Shown in pieces: positions 1-8,870 of a stretch of DNA of 64,000 bases. Each line of letters starts with the position of its first letter. The first letter of the stretch is position 1. The stretch comes from an uncultured Bacteroidales bacterium (GTDB lineage: Bacteria > Bacteroidota > Bacteroidia > Bacteroidales > UBA932): positions 1 to 64,000 of the forward strand of contig CAJOKD010000018.1 in NCBI GenBank assembly GCA_905235085.1, given 5' to 3'. The notes under the pieces were generated by a model. That model did no database searches. It had not been told where the DNA came from and was given only the letters and a program-made list of their open reading frames with translations. The position numbers and the translations under genes are program-made.

Positions 1-39
1 CAGGAACTCTTTTTCAAGAGGGTTCAAGTGTTTTGCCAT
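1..39 (-). CDS. 5' end of an unknown gene leaving the window
   Basis: Only the first 13 codons are present, reading MAKHLNPLEKEFL on the minus strand, and the gene continues beyond position 1. The start is convincing because an AAAGGAG Shine-Dalgarno sequence (minus strand, 48-54) lies 8 bases before the ATG and a promoter box lies at 161-168. Thirteen residues are too few to assign a family. A long hairpin sits in the predicted leader. Confidence 0.6.
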   Translation of the reverse strand, partial: MAKHLNPLEKEFL

Positions 40-97
40 AAAAGTTTCTCCTTTGCGGTAGAAGTGGATTGATTGAGGGCTCTCCGGGTCGCGCCGC

Positions 98-146
98 TTG
101 TTGGGCCCTCCGGTCGGGGCTCCGCCCCTCCCTCCTGGCCCAACAA
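98..146 (-). repeat. Nested hairpin in the leader of the first gene
   Basis: TTGTTGGGCC at 98-107 pairs perfectly with GGCCCAACAA at 137-146, and inside it GGGGC (116-120) pairs with GCCCC (124-128). It lies between the putative minus-strand promoter at 161-168 and the start codon at 39, so it would be part of a roughly 115-base 5' leader. There is no T-tract after it, so it is not an obvious terminator. It could be a leader structure or a REP-like palindrome. Confidence 0.6.
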
Positions 147-160
147 CCTGGACTCAACTG

Positions 161-168
161 CAAAGATA
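161..168 (-). promoter_or_regulatory. -7 promoter box for the gene at 1-39
   Basis: On the minus strand the sequence is TATCTTTG, matching the Bacteroidota housekeeping -7 consensus TAnnTTTG. It points toward the start codon at 39. No clear -33 TTTG was found at the usual distance. Confidence 0.45.
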
Positions 169-291
169 CAACATCCAATCTTTTTCTACCCCTCCGTGTC
201 TACTCTTATGAGTGCAGCAAACCGTTGACGAACCGAGAGAAATGTCAAGCTTGCTTGCATTTCCGAGGTGAGGATAACGGAAAACAAAGCC

Positions 292-363
292 ATGAAGCCC
301 TACATCGACATCGTGGATTCCATCAAGGCGAGCTCGATGACGAAGTTTGATGGGTTGATTTGA
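292..363 (+). pseudogene. Orphan C-terminal tail, copy 1
   Basis: A short open frame from ATG 292 to TGA 361-363 ends with IDIVDSIKASSMTKFDGLI. Nearly the same 19 residues and stop recur at 1676-1738. Over the shared 61 bases there are seven differences: five are synonymous in this frame (GTG/GTA, GCG/GCC, AGC/AGT, TTG/CTG, ATT/ATA), one only changes TGA to TAA, and one changes Asp to Val. That pattern is what a once-translated C-terminus would show. The open frame extends upstream to about 229 without another start. The parent protein is not recognised. The rest of 40-457 holds only the leader hairpin and a promoter. Confidence 0.45.
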
Positions 364-428
364 GTAATCTACACCGAACAAACCTCAAAAATTCTTCACT
401 TTGTTCAGTATAATCAACAAAATTATCG

Positions 429-436
429 TATCTTTG
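429..436 (+). promoter_or_regulatory. -7 promoter box of the ATPase gene
   Basis: TATCTTTG matches TAnnTTTG and lies 21 bases before the ATG at 458. A TTTG at 400-403 lies upstream, but the 25-base spacing is longer than usual. Confidence 0.5.
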
Positions 437-457
437 TGACAAGAAAGCATAGAAGCT

Positions 458-1669
458 ATGGACTTGATTTATAGACCCCACTACTCCACTAAGTTGGATA
501 ATCTGCTTGGGAAAGGCGTTTTAATTGTACTCACCGGCCAACGTCGCGTGGGTAAAAGCTATGTGATGAAGGAATTGGTTGCTCGCAAGGAGAAAGAGCC
601 GGGAGGCAATGTCATCTACATCGACAAGGAAAAAGCGGCTTTCGACTTTATTGTCACATATAAGGATCTGATCACCTATGTTGATGGAAAGATAGATGTC
701 ACCAAGCATAATTACATCCTGATTGATGAAGTACAGGAAATCAGGGAGTTTGAAAGGGGGCTTCGGAACTACTACAACGAGTCACACATTGATATAGTTG
801 TCACCGGCAGCAACTCCGACATACTCTCCAGTCAATTGGGCACCATGCTTTCCGGGCGGTATATTGAAGTCTTCATTCAGGGACTGAGCTATACGGAGTT
901 CCTTGAATTCCACAATCTGCAGGATAATGAGACTGCTGTCACAAAGTATATAAACTATGGTGGTTTACCTGGTCTTCGGCCGTTCGGTTTGGATAATCCG
1001 GAAACGATCAACGATTACCTGCAAGGGGTGTACAACACCATTTTGGTCAAGGATATCATCCGACGGAAGAAGATTCGCAATGTGCCCTTCCTGGAGAATC
1101 TCATCCATTTCATGGCCGACAATACAGGAAAGCAGATGTCGGCAACCAGTATCCAGAATTACATGACTTCCAAAGAGAACGAGGTCTCGAAAAACCTTGT
1201 CCTCAAGTATATGAAGGCTATTACGGAGGCGTTTCTGGCGACATCGGTTTCCCGCTACAATATTCATGGGAAGAAACTTCTGGAGACCAATGATAAGTTT
1301 TATTTCGGGGATGTTGGCATCCGCAACTTTATTACGGGCGGTCGCAGGGCTAATGACATCGAGAAGATTGTGGAGAACCTGGTCTATCAGCACATGGTAC
1401 GGCTGGGTTATGATGTCAAGATCGGCCAGTTGTACAGCACGGAAATAGATTTCGTCGGGACGAAAGGGACTGACGTGGTGTATGTCCAGGCGGCTTATCT
1501 CATTACGGAAGAGAAAACCTTCAGTCGCGAATTCGGAAATCTGATGCCAATCAAGGACAACTATCCGAAATACGTGATATCCTTGACGCCTTATATGGAT
1601 TCTTCCAAGTGGCAGGGTGTCATCCACATCCCTTTTGTGGATTTCTTGAAGAACGGCTTCGGTCGATAG
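458..1669 (+). CDS. AAA-family ATPase with DUF4143-type C-terminus
   Basis: The 403-residue protein has a Walker A motif GQRRVGKS at residues 27-34 and a Walker B region YILIDEVQEI around residues 86-95, followed by the sensor-like VVTGSNSDIL. This order is typical of the AAA_14 plus DUF4143 ATPases, a widespread accessory family whose function is poorly known; DNA-related or defence roles have been suggested for some AAA proteins but nothing here shows one. The C-terminal part (about residues 290-400) resembles the restriction-nuclease-like fold seen in DUF4143. The gene is monocistronic, looks lower in GC than its neighbours, and is bracketed by duplicated tail sequences, which suggests acquisition by transfer. 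Confidence 0.8.
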   Translation: MDLIYRPHYSTKLDNLLGKGVLIVLTGQRRVGKSYVMKELVARKEKEPGGNVIYIDKEKAAFDFIVTYKDLITYVDGKIDVTKHNYILIDEVQEIREFERGLRNYYNESHIDIVVTGSNSDILSSQLGTMLSGRYIEVFIQGLSYTEFLEFHNLQDNETAVTKYINYGGLPGLRPFGLDNPETINDYLQGVYNTILVKDIIRRKKIRNVPFLENLIHFMADNTGKQMSATSIQNYMTSKENEVSKNLVLKYMKAITEAFLATSVSRYNIHGKKLLETNDKFYFGDVGIRNFITGGRRANDIEKIVENLVYQHMVRLGYDVKIGQLYSTEIDFVGTKGTDVVYVQAAYLITEEKTFSREFGNLMPIKDNYPKYVISLTPYMDSSKWQGVIHIPFVDFLKNGFGR

Positions 1670-1672
1670 GCA

Positions 1673-1738
1673 TTCATCGACATCGTAGTTTCCATCAAGG
1701 CCAGTTCGATGACGAAGTTTGATGGGCTGATATAAAGT
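1673..1738 (+). pseudogene. Orphan C-terminal tail, copy 2, in frame behind the ATPase
   Basis: One codon after the TAG stop of the ATPase, and in the same frame, the sequence reads FIDIVVSIKASSMTKFDGLI and ends with TAA at 1736-1738. It is the second copy of the tail at 302-363. Either the ATPase once ended here and a nonsense change cut it 22 codons short, or the ATPase gene was inserted just before an existing tail. Nothing else is visible between 1739 and the terminator at 1852. Confidence 0.45.
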
Positions 1739-1851
1739 GAAATCCCTATAACCCCGGTCACTCCATCCTTCTCCGAAAGGTGCCGACCTGCGAGCAACTT
1801 TTTTAATTGCGAAATCTCGATTTTTGGGACATTTTTTGGGCCACTCTTAAT

Positions 1852-1880
1852 GAAAAATGGCCCTGAGATAACTCAGAGCC
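1852..1880 (-). terminator. Terminator behind tRNA-Ser
   Basis: On the minus strand GGCTCTGAG and CTCAGGGCC form a nine-base stem with one mismatch around a four-base loop, followed by ATTTTTC. It starts about 10 bases after the tRNA 3' end, as expected for a factor-independent terminator. Confidence 0.7.
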
Positions 1881-1889
1881 ACATTTCAG

Positions 1890-1977
1890 CGGAGAGGACG
1901 AGATTCGAACTCGTGGTACGCTTGAGACGTACGTCGGTTTAGCAAACCGGTGGTTTCAGCCACTCACCCACCTCTCC
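1890..1977 (-). tRNA. tRNA-Ser, anticodon GCT
   Basis: The minus-strand sequence folds as a class II tRNA: acceptor stem GGAGAGG with CCTCTCC, discriminator G, anticodon GCT in the loop TTGCTAA, a long variable arm, and a TTCGAAT T-loop. The length is 88 bases and CCA is not encoded. The bottom pair of the anticodon stem is a C-A mismatch (position 27 with 43), a small oddity. It decodes AGC and AGT. Confidence 0.93.
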
Positions 1978-2027
1978 AGGGGTTGTGCCGAAGGGTTTTG
2001 TCAAACCTTGAATTTCGGTCAGGACTG

Positions 2028-2035
2028 CAAAGATA
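2028..2035 (-). promoter_or_regulatory. -7 promoter box of tRNA-Ser
   Basis: TATCTTTG on the minus strand lies about 50 bases before the tRNA 5' end. It matches TAnnTTTG and lies just downstream of an AT-rich inverted repeat (2033-2058) that overlaps the 3' end of the neighbouring lipoprotein gene. Confidence 0.5.
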
Positions 2036-2041
2036 TGAAAA

Positions 2042-3241
2042 TTATTTTAATTTCATATCCTTCGCCAAGAATATCCGGTTGAAGATACTTTCCAGGATTG
2101 GTGTGGGACCTTGGAGGTGGACGGTGTACTGAGTGTGAGTGAGGGTTTGGTTCGGCTGGAGGGGTGCGGCCGGAGATGAGGTTTCAATCTCGTAGAATGG
2201 GCCCATTATGGTGCCGGTTTCGGTGGGGCCGTCGTTGTAGGAGTTGATTACGTCGCCGTGATATGGGTCGTCCTGTGGGCCCCATTGGGAGTTGACGTAG
2301 TCGCACTCGCTTTCGGGGATAGTGTATTTCAGGATATTCAGTATTCCGGCCTGGGGGTCGTAGCTGCCGCAGATGTCCTTGGCACTGCCGGCCGGGAGGC
2401 CTATCTTGGAGCGGTATTTCCCGTCGATCTTGAAGCGTATGAGGCCGCCGTCTACTTGGAGGCGGTCGGCGGGGACTTTGCCGAAATATTCGTCATTGAC
2501 GATCTTGCCGCCGTAAGTTTCATCATAAGGGATGAATACGGTCGTGGTGGGTGAAGGCGGGTACATTCCGAGGATCCAGACGGATGGCATTCCGGTTTCC
2601 TTGGTCCAGGCGGTGGCGCCGCGGTTGATGAGGGAGTTATCGGTGCGGTAGGCAACGACACGGACTTCTTCAGGAATATCCAGTCCCAGAAGTTCCTCTA
2701 TCCCAGTCTTTTCCAGGATGGTCACGACCCGGCGGAGGCCTATGGTGAATTCATTTCCGGAGGCGTTTCGGAGGGTCTGTTCCTTGACGAATACAGCCTT
2801 GGTTCCGGTGGCGGATTCAACGTCGTAGGCCTCGGTATCGAGGAGGTCGGGAACGTTCCAGTTGGCGTACACCTGTTCTGCTCCGGCCTCGAAGAACCAG
2901 GAGAAAGGGCCGCCTTCAGGGCCTATCCAGAAGCGTTCTTCGCCTCCGAAAGGATTGAACTGGGGATTGACGAACCCGTCGGCCAGGGCCTTGTAGTTGA
3001 GCCAGCCGAAGCTGGGGCCTTTTTCTCCCCCGGTGGTGGATGTCATCACCCTGCCCTGTAGGGACGGAGCCAGAAGTACCCTTGCCTGGCCGTCTTCGCT
3101 CTTGAGTTCTATCGTCGGGATGCCATTGGAGGCAAGATACCCGGCATCGTAACCGTATGTTCCCATTGTATCGGAGTCAGTACAAGCAGATGCTCCCGCT
3201 GCAATGACAGCAGAGAGCATCGCTATGGTCAACCTGTTCAT
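2042..3241 (-). CDS. Exported lipoprotein, DUF6786-like
   Basis: The 399-residue protein starts with a lipoprotein signal peptide ending in the lipobox GASAC, so it should be lipid-anchored outside the inner membrane. The body is beta-rich with many Gly, Pro and aromatic residues and resembles the DUF6786 proteins of Bacteroidota, which may have a mutarotase-like fold; that assignment is from memory and not certain. No catalytic motif is obvious. The gene begins 6 bases after the aspS stop and should be translated from the same message. An AT-rich inverted repeat overlaps its stop codon and may end the transcript. Confidence 0.75.
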   Translation of the reverse strand: MNRLTIAMLSAVIAAGASACTDSDTMGTYGYDAGYLASNGIPTIELKSEDGQARVLLAPSLQGRVMTSTTGGEKGPSFGWLNYKALADGFVNPQFNPFGGEERFWIGPEGGPFSWFFEAGAEQVYANWNVPDLLDTEAYDVESATGTKAVFVKEQTLRNASGNEFTIGLRRVVTILEKTGIEELLGLDIPEEVRVVAYRTDNSLINRGATAWTKETGMPSVWILGMYPPSPTTTVFIPYDETYGGKIVNDEYFGKVPADRLQVDGGLIRFKIDGKYRSKIGLPAGSAKDICGSYDPQAGILNILKYTIPESECDYVNSQWGPQDDPYHGDVINSYNDGPTETGTIMGPFYEIETSSPAAPLQPNQTLTHTQYTVHLQGPTPILESIFNRIFLAKDMKLK

Positions 3242-3247
3242 AAATGT

Positions 3248-5023
<1,776 letters not shown>

Positions 5024-5053
5024 ATGGTTGTTCTAGTATTTTCCGACAATCTG

Positions 5054-5061
5054 CAAATTTA
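5054..5061 (-). promoter_or_regulatory. -7 promoter box of aspS
   Basis: TAAATTTG on the minus strand matches TAnnTTTG and lies 30 bases before the aspS ATG. It overlaps the upstream part of the divergent rsmA promoter, so the two genes share a 71-base control region. Confidence 0.5.
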
Positions 5062-5082
5062 GCAAATAATCACGAAGGTTGC

Positions 5083-5090
5083 TATCTTTG
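5083..5090 (+). promoter_or_regulatory. -7 promoter box of rsmA, near-leaderless
   Basis: TATCTTTG lies only four bases before the rsmA ATG at 5095, so transcription would start at or next to the start codon. A TTTA at 5058-5061 is a possible weak -33 element. Confidence 0.6.
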
Positions 5091-5094
5091 CAGT

Positions 5095-5970
5095 ATGGAA
5101 GTTAGAGCGAAGAAAGGCCTGGGACAGCATTTCCTTACAGACCAGGCGATAGCGCAGAATATAGTCGGGGCCCTCAAGGGCAGTCCGGTCCTCGAGGTCG
5201 GCCCGGGAATGGGAGTTCTGACGCAGTATCTGCTTGCGCAGAACTGCGTCAAAATGTCACCCCCCTGCACCCCCGGTGGGGCCGAGCGAAGCGAGGCGGT
5301 CGAGCCGCTGCAGGCACCATCGGATCGTCATGAGACACCGGAACTACACCTTAAGGTCATCGAAATAGATAAGGAATCGGTGGAATACCTGAAGAAGCAT
5401 TTCCCTCAGCTGGGAGAAGGTCTCATCGAAGGAGATTTCCTGAAGATGGACCTGGCGGCGGTATTCCCCGGAGAATATTCGGTGATAGGGAATTTCCCGT
5501 ACAACATTTCTTCGCAGATATTCTTCAAGATACTGGACCACAAGAACATAATCCCGGAAGTAGTGTGTATGATCCAGAAGGAAGTGGCAGAGCGCATAGC
5601 CGAGAAACCGGGCACGAAGACCTACGGCATCCTCTCCGTATTCCTCCAGGCCTGGTACGACATCGAATATCTCTTCACGGTAGGTTCAGGCGCCTTCAAT
5701 CCTCCTCCGAAGGTACAGTCGGCGGTAATCCGTCTCACCAGGAATTCCCGTACCAGCCTCGGCTGCGACGAGAAACTCTTCCGCTCAATAGTCAAGGCTT
5801 CCTTCGGACAGAGGCGCAAGACTCTCAGGAACTCCCTGAAGCCTCTGATCCCAGCATCAAAAAAAGACGGACCGGCCAGCATCCTGACCGATCCGGTATT
5901 CGAACTCAGGCCTGAGCGCCTCGGCGTGGAGGACTTCGTCAGGCTCACGAATCTGTGTTCACCTATTTGA
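5095..5970 (+). CDS. rsmA: 16S rRNA (adenine1518/1519-N6)-dimethyltransferase with internal insertion
   Basis: The enzyme dimethylates two adjacent adenines near the 3' end of 16S rRNA using S-adenosylmethionine. The N-terminal KKGLGQHFL, the AdoMet motif LEVGPGMG (33-40), the acidic motif VIEID (88-92) and the catalytic GNFPYNIS are all present. At 291 residues it is longer than usual: about 32 residues (51-82, bases 5245-5340) lie between the AdoMet loop and VIEID, where relatives have only a few residues. The insertion is in frame and rich in Pro, Glu, Arg and Ser. All catalytic motifs survive, so function is probably retained. Its 3' end overlaps the convergent GH127 gene by 8 bases. Confidence 0.93.
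   Translation: MEVRAKKGLGQHFLTDQAIAQNIVGALKGSPVLEVGPGMGVLTQYLLAQNCVKMSPPCTPGGAERSEAVEPLQAPSDRHETPELHLKVIEIDKESVEYLKKHFPQLGEGLIEGDFLKMDLAAVFPGEYSVIGNFPYNISSQIFFKILDHKNIIPEVVCMIQKEVAERIAEKPGTKTYGILSVFLQAWYDIEYLFTVGSGAFNPPPKVQSAVIRLTRNSRTSLGCDEKLFRSIVKASFGQRRKTLRNSLKPLIPASKKDGPASILTDPVFELRPERLGVEDFVRLTNLCSPI
5245..5340 (+). repeat. In-frame palindrome-rich insertion inside rsmA
   Basis: These 96 bases encode the extra residues of RsmA and look unlike the rest of the gene. They contain CCCC-cggt-GGGG, then GAGCGAAGCGAGGC and further short GC palindromes. The left boundary overlaps an 8-base inverted repeat, GACGCAGT at 5219-5226 with ACTGCGTC at 5243-5250. The boundaries are estimated from the expected protein alignment. 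It resembles protein-coding palindromic elements known in other bacteria, but no second copy was found in this window. Confidence 0.5.
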
Positions 5971-7750
5971 TCTGGAACCAGGTCGTACGCCACTGAGGGC
6001 CTTCTTCGAAAGGAGGCATCATAGCGATAGGTTTCAATTTGAGCCCGCCCACGTGGAGTTCCGGGCTAGGGTTCATAATGGAGTTGCCATCCACCTTGAC
6101 GAGCCTGGCAGCACCGATTTCGTCGCGGGTAAGCTGGAGCGGATCCTGCTTCTCGAAACTGTCCGGGTGATCGGTCGCGAACACCAGAGGGCCCGCCGTG
6201 AAGGTCACGTAGTGGTTCGTGAATCCGTTGTACCAGTTGGGGAAGTTGTATTCCTTCATTCCTGCGTTACGGTATTCCCAGGTCTTCGCCAGAGTGCGGA
6301 TTTCGAACGGGAATGCTACAGTGAGCCTGTCCCCGTCTTTCCAGGAACGCTTGACGGTGATATATCCGTCCTTGACCTTTGCCTTCACTTCTCTGCCGTT
6401 GACACTGACCTTGCAGGAAGCGGCCCATTCGGGATTGTGGACGGCGATGGTGAAGGAGCCCTGCCCCCCGACTACATATTCGGCAATGCCGGTCCTGGCG
6501 TAGTCGGACACCTGCTGCAACCTGACCTGCTTTCCGCGGACTGCGGTTTCGTATGAGCTTTCGCAGATTATATTCGCATAGATGCCGTCCTTGCGAGTGT
6601 CGTACATATAGACCGGCACGTCTTCAAGGGCGGTCATACCGCTGCTCCAGCAGCAGGCCCAGTCGCCGCGCGGGGTCATCTCACCGTTGGTGCGTACGTA
6701 ATATTCCCACTGGAGCCCGTCTTCCGCACGGGCTGCCATCAGGGCATTGTAGGAAGATTTCTCGAGTTCGGAAGCGTACTTGCCGTTGCCGGTAATCTTC
6801 AGCATCTCCCAGGTAAAGTGCATCCACTCCATCACGGAGCAGGTTTCAGTGCACTCGTAGGGTGCCCATTCAGCCGCGCGGTTGAATATCTCCCAGCAGC
6901 AGTTGATGCCGCCCCAAGGCCCCCCGAGGGTGGTCAGATGGTTGGCCCTGATGCTCTCCCAGGCATTCGTGCAGGCCTTCAGCAGACGAGCGTCGCCGAA
7001 GAGTTGGTAAGCCTTGGCCATACCGGTGAGGCATCGGTTCATCTCGTAGATCTTTCCGTTGCCTATCAGGGACACGTCGTAATCCTTGCAAGCCAGGGTT
7101 ATGAGCTGAAGGCAAGGAGTGTCGTCCAGTTCGAAGATGCAGCGGTCTATCATATCCTTGACCTCTTTTTCGGGCCTCTGGACATAGAGGTCGCAGAGAG
7201 GGTCGAGCATTCCGCATCCGGCCATTCCGCTGTGCATTCCGGTCTGGGCGATCTTGATGCCCTGGTCGAATACGGTCCAGTGGAGGAATTTGACGATGCG
7301 AAGGGCGCAGTCGGCATATTTTGGATCGCCGGTGGCAACGCTGGCCTCCGTGAAACCCTTTATCAGGTAGGCCATTATCCAGGTGTCCCAGTCCACTGTC
7401 ATCGCTTCCGGCGAAGGACGGTGGTAATAGCGCTTGTCTTCGCGGTAGCATCCGAGATAACCGTCTTCTTCCTGACGGGAAACCAGATAGTCCGCCACGG
7501 AAGTGAGCCTTGCCAGGACAGCGGGATCTCCGGTGCGCTCATAGGCCTTGGAGGCTGCGTACATCCACTTCCCTGCGTGCTCGCCCCGCCATCCGCCCTG
7601 GCCCTTGGCAATCATTTCTGGCGAGAACAATTTTATCGCGTAACTGTCCGGACTGTTGATGTACTGTGCCAGACGGCCGTCGTATCCGGCATCCACCGCG
7701 TGGCCGAGCATACCTCCGACCACTATGCTGAGAACTATGTTAAGTATCAT
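5963..7750 (-). CDS. GH127-like beta-L-arabinofuranosidase family protein
   Basis: The 595-residue protein resembles GH127 (formerly DUF1680), retaining enzymes that release beta-L-arabinofuranose and related sugars. Supporting features are an alpha-helical (alpha/alpha)6-type N-terminal region, the ECTETCSVMEWMHFTWEML segment that matches the family Glu/Thr/Cys stretch, a later CC pair (WACCWSSG) where GH127 has its catalytic cysteine, and a beta-rich C-terminal domain. A short hydrophobic N-terminus may be a signal peptide. It is the last gene of a four-gene minus-strand operon with an AGE-family epimerase and a DUF1080 protein. Substrate cannot be told from sequence. Confidence 0.72.
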   Translation of the reverse strand: MILNIVLSIVVGGMLGHAVDAGYDGRLAQYINSPDSYAIKLFSPEMIAKGQGGWRGEHAGKWMYAASKAYERTGDPAVLARLTSVADYLVSRQEEDGYLGCYREDKRYYHRPSPEAMTVDWDTWIMAYLIKGFTEASVATGDPKYADCALRIVKFLHWTVFDQGIKIAQTGMHSGMAGCGMLDPLCDLYVQRPEKEVKDMIDRCIFELDDTPCLQLITLACKDYDVSLIGNGKIYEMNRCLTGMAKAYQLFGDARLLKACTNAWESIRANHLTTLGGPWGGINCCWEIFNRAAEWAPYECTETCSVMEWMHFTWEMLKITGNGKYASELEKSSYNALMAARAEDGLQWEYYVRTNGEMTPRGDWACCWSSGMTALEDVPVYMYDTRKDGIYANIICESSYETAVRGKQVRLQQVSDYARTGIAEYVVGGQGSFTIAVHNPEWAASCKVSVNGREVKAKVKDGYITVKRSWKDGDRLTVAFPFEIRTLAKTWEYRNAGMKEYNFPNWYNGFTNHYVTFTAGPLVFATDHPDSFEKQDPLQLTRDEIGAARLVKVDGNSIMNPSPELHVGGLKLKPIAMMPPFEEGPQWRTTWFQIK

Positions 7751-7765
7751 TGTATGAGATGTTTG

Positions 7766-8839
7766 TTAGCGAAAAATACTCATTGCCTGCACACAGGCGC
7801 GGGCATCGTGCATAGGGAACATCCTGAACGCCGTCGTGTCCACGGTGTCGCTGAGGTGGTCCTTGATATAGTCCCATATACGCAAAGCGTAATCGGCTCC
7901 GTCGGTGCAGGACTGGTATTTCCAGGCACACAGGTTGGCAATCATCGCTTCAGCCTGTACCCAAGGTTCCATCTGGGTGTCTATGTTTCCTTCGGTATCC
8001 CTGCCGTAGGCAACGTACCCTTCACCGGTAAGTCCGTCCATACCTGACTTGTAAAGCTGCAGGCAGGTTTCCTTCACGCGGTTGATCTCGTCGATGTCAC
8101 GGACCGCATATGCGGCATCCAGGATCGACCAGGAAGCCTCAAGGTCGAGGCCGAAGAGGCAGCCCTGCTGAGCCGGAGTCCAGCTCTTGGACGCAGAGAG
8201 TTCCAGATGGCCAGTCGCCGGATTGAAGAACTTGGTCAGTATCGTATCCAGCAGGCCGGAGATGACTTCGCGGAGCGCTTCGTCCTTCCATACCCTGAAC
8301 ATATTCGAATATGCCTCCAGGAGGAAGATGTGGGAAAGAGCCACCTTGCTCTCATCCTTCGGGGTGAAATCTCTCGCGAGAGTCTCGAAATATCCGCCTG
8401 AAACCGGGTCGCGGAATTCCTTTTCCACAATCTTGAATATGTTCACGATCTGTTTAAGGGCTTCTTCGTCCTTGACCGCCCCGTAGAATTCGCTCAGGGC
8501 GTAGATTGCCAGAGCCTGGTTGGCCAGATGGGCGTCGGTATCCAGTTTCTCGCCCCAGGAATCGACCGAGGTATATGCTCCGCCGTATTTGTGGTCCAGG
8601 AAATGCTGCACGAAATAGTCCTTGGCGTTCATCGCCGGAATCAGGTATTCCTTCTTCCTGAAACGCCTGTATGCATTCGAGAACGCCCAAAGGATCCTGG
8701 CGTTCAGCTGCTCTTCGCGCACGTCCTCCTTGTTGTAGAAAGCCCCGCGGGGATCCTGCATAGCTGCCCAGAACTTGAGGATGTCCCATTCAAGGACTTT
8801 CCGCACTTCTTTCATCAGAGTATCTGTCCTTCCCGTCAT
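7766..8839 (-). CDS. AGE-family sugar epimerase/isomerase
   Basis: The 357-residue protein looks like the N-acylglucosamine 2-epimerase superfamily, which includes cellobiose 2-epimerase and mannose isomerases with an (alpha/alpha)6 barrel. Recognisable pieces are LNARILWAFSNAYR, the DAHLANQALAIYALSEFY helix, the KVALSHIFLLEAY segment and the WVQAEAMIANL motif near the C-terminus. It is shorter than typical members (about 390-410 residues). No signal peptide is visible, so it is probably cytoplasmic. It sits 15 bases upstream of the GH127-like gene and 31 bases after the DUF1080 gene. Exact substrate is unknown. Confidence 0.75.
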   Translation of the reverse strand: MTGRTDTLMKEVRKVLEWDILKFWAAMQDPRGAFYNKEDVREEQLNARILWAFSNAYRRFRKKEYLIPAMNAKDYFVQHFLDHKYGGAYTSVDSWGEKLDTDAHLANQALAIYALSEFYGAVKDEEALKQIVNIFKIVEKEFRDPVSGGYFETLARDFTPKDESKVALSHIFLLEAYSNMFRVWKDEALREVISGLLDTILTKFFNPATGHLELSASKSWTPAQQGCLFGLDLEASWSILDAAYAVRDIDEINRVKETCLQLYKSGMDGLTGEGYVAYGRDTEGNIDTQMEPWVQAEAMIANLCAWKYQSCTDGADYALRIWDYIKDHLSDTVDTTAFRMFPMHDARACVQAMSIFR

Positions 8840-8870
8840 AAAAGATATTATTTAGAATGAGTATAAACTG

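Noticed and set aside
458..1669. ATPase region as an insertion sequence
   Set aside because: No transposase, no terminal inverted repeats; the flanking duplications are protein tails and far longer than target-site duplications.
5095..5970. rsmA as a pseudogene because of its insertion
   Set aside because: The insertion keeps the frame, all catalytic motifs are intact and a good promoter is present.
6818..8047. 409-codon open frame on the plus strand
   Set aside because: Antisense across the GH127-like and AGE-family genes; the minus-strand frames have better family evidence.
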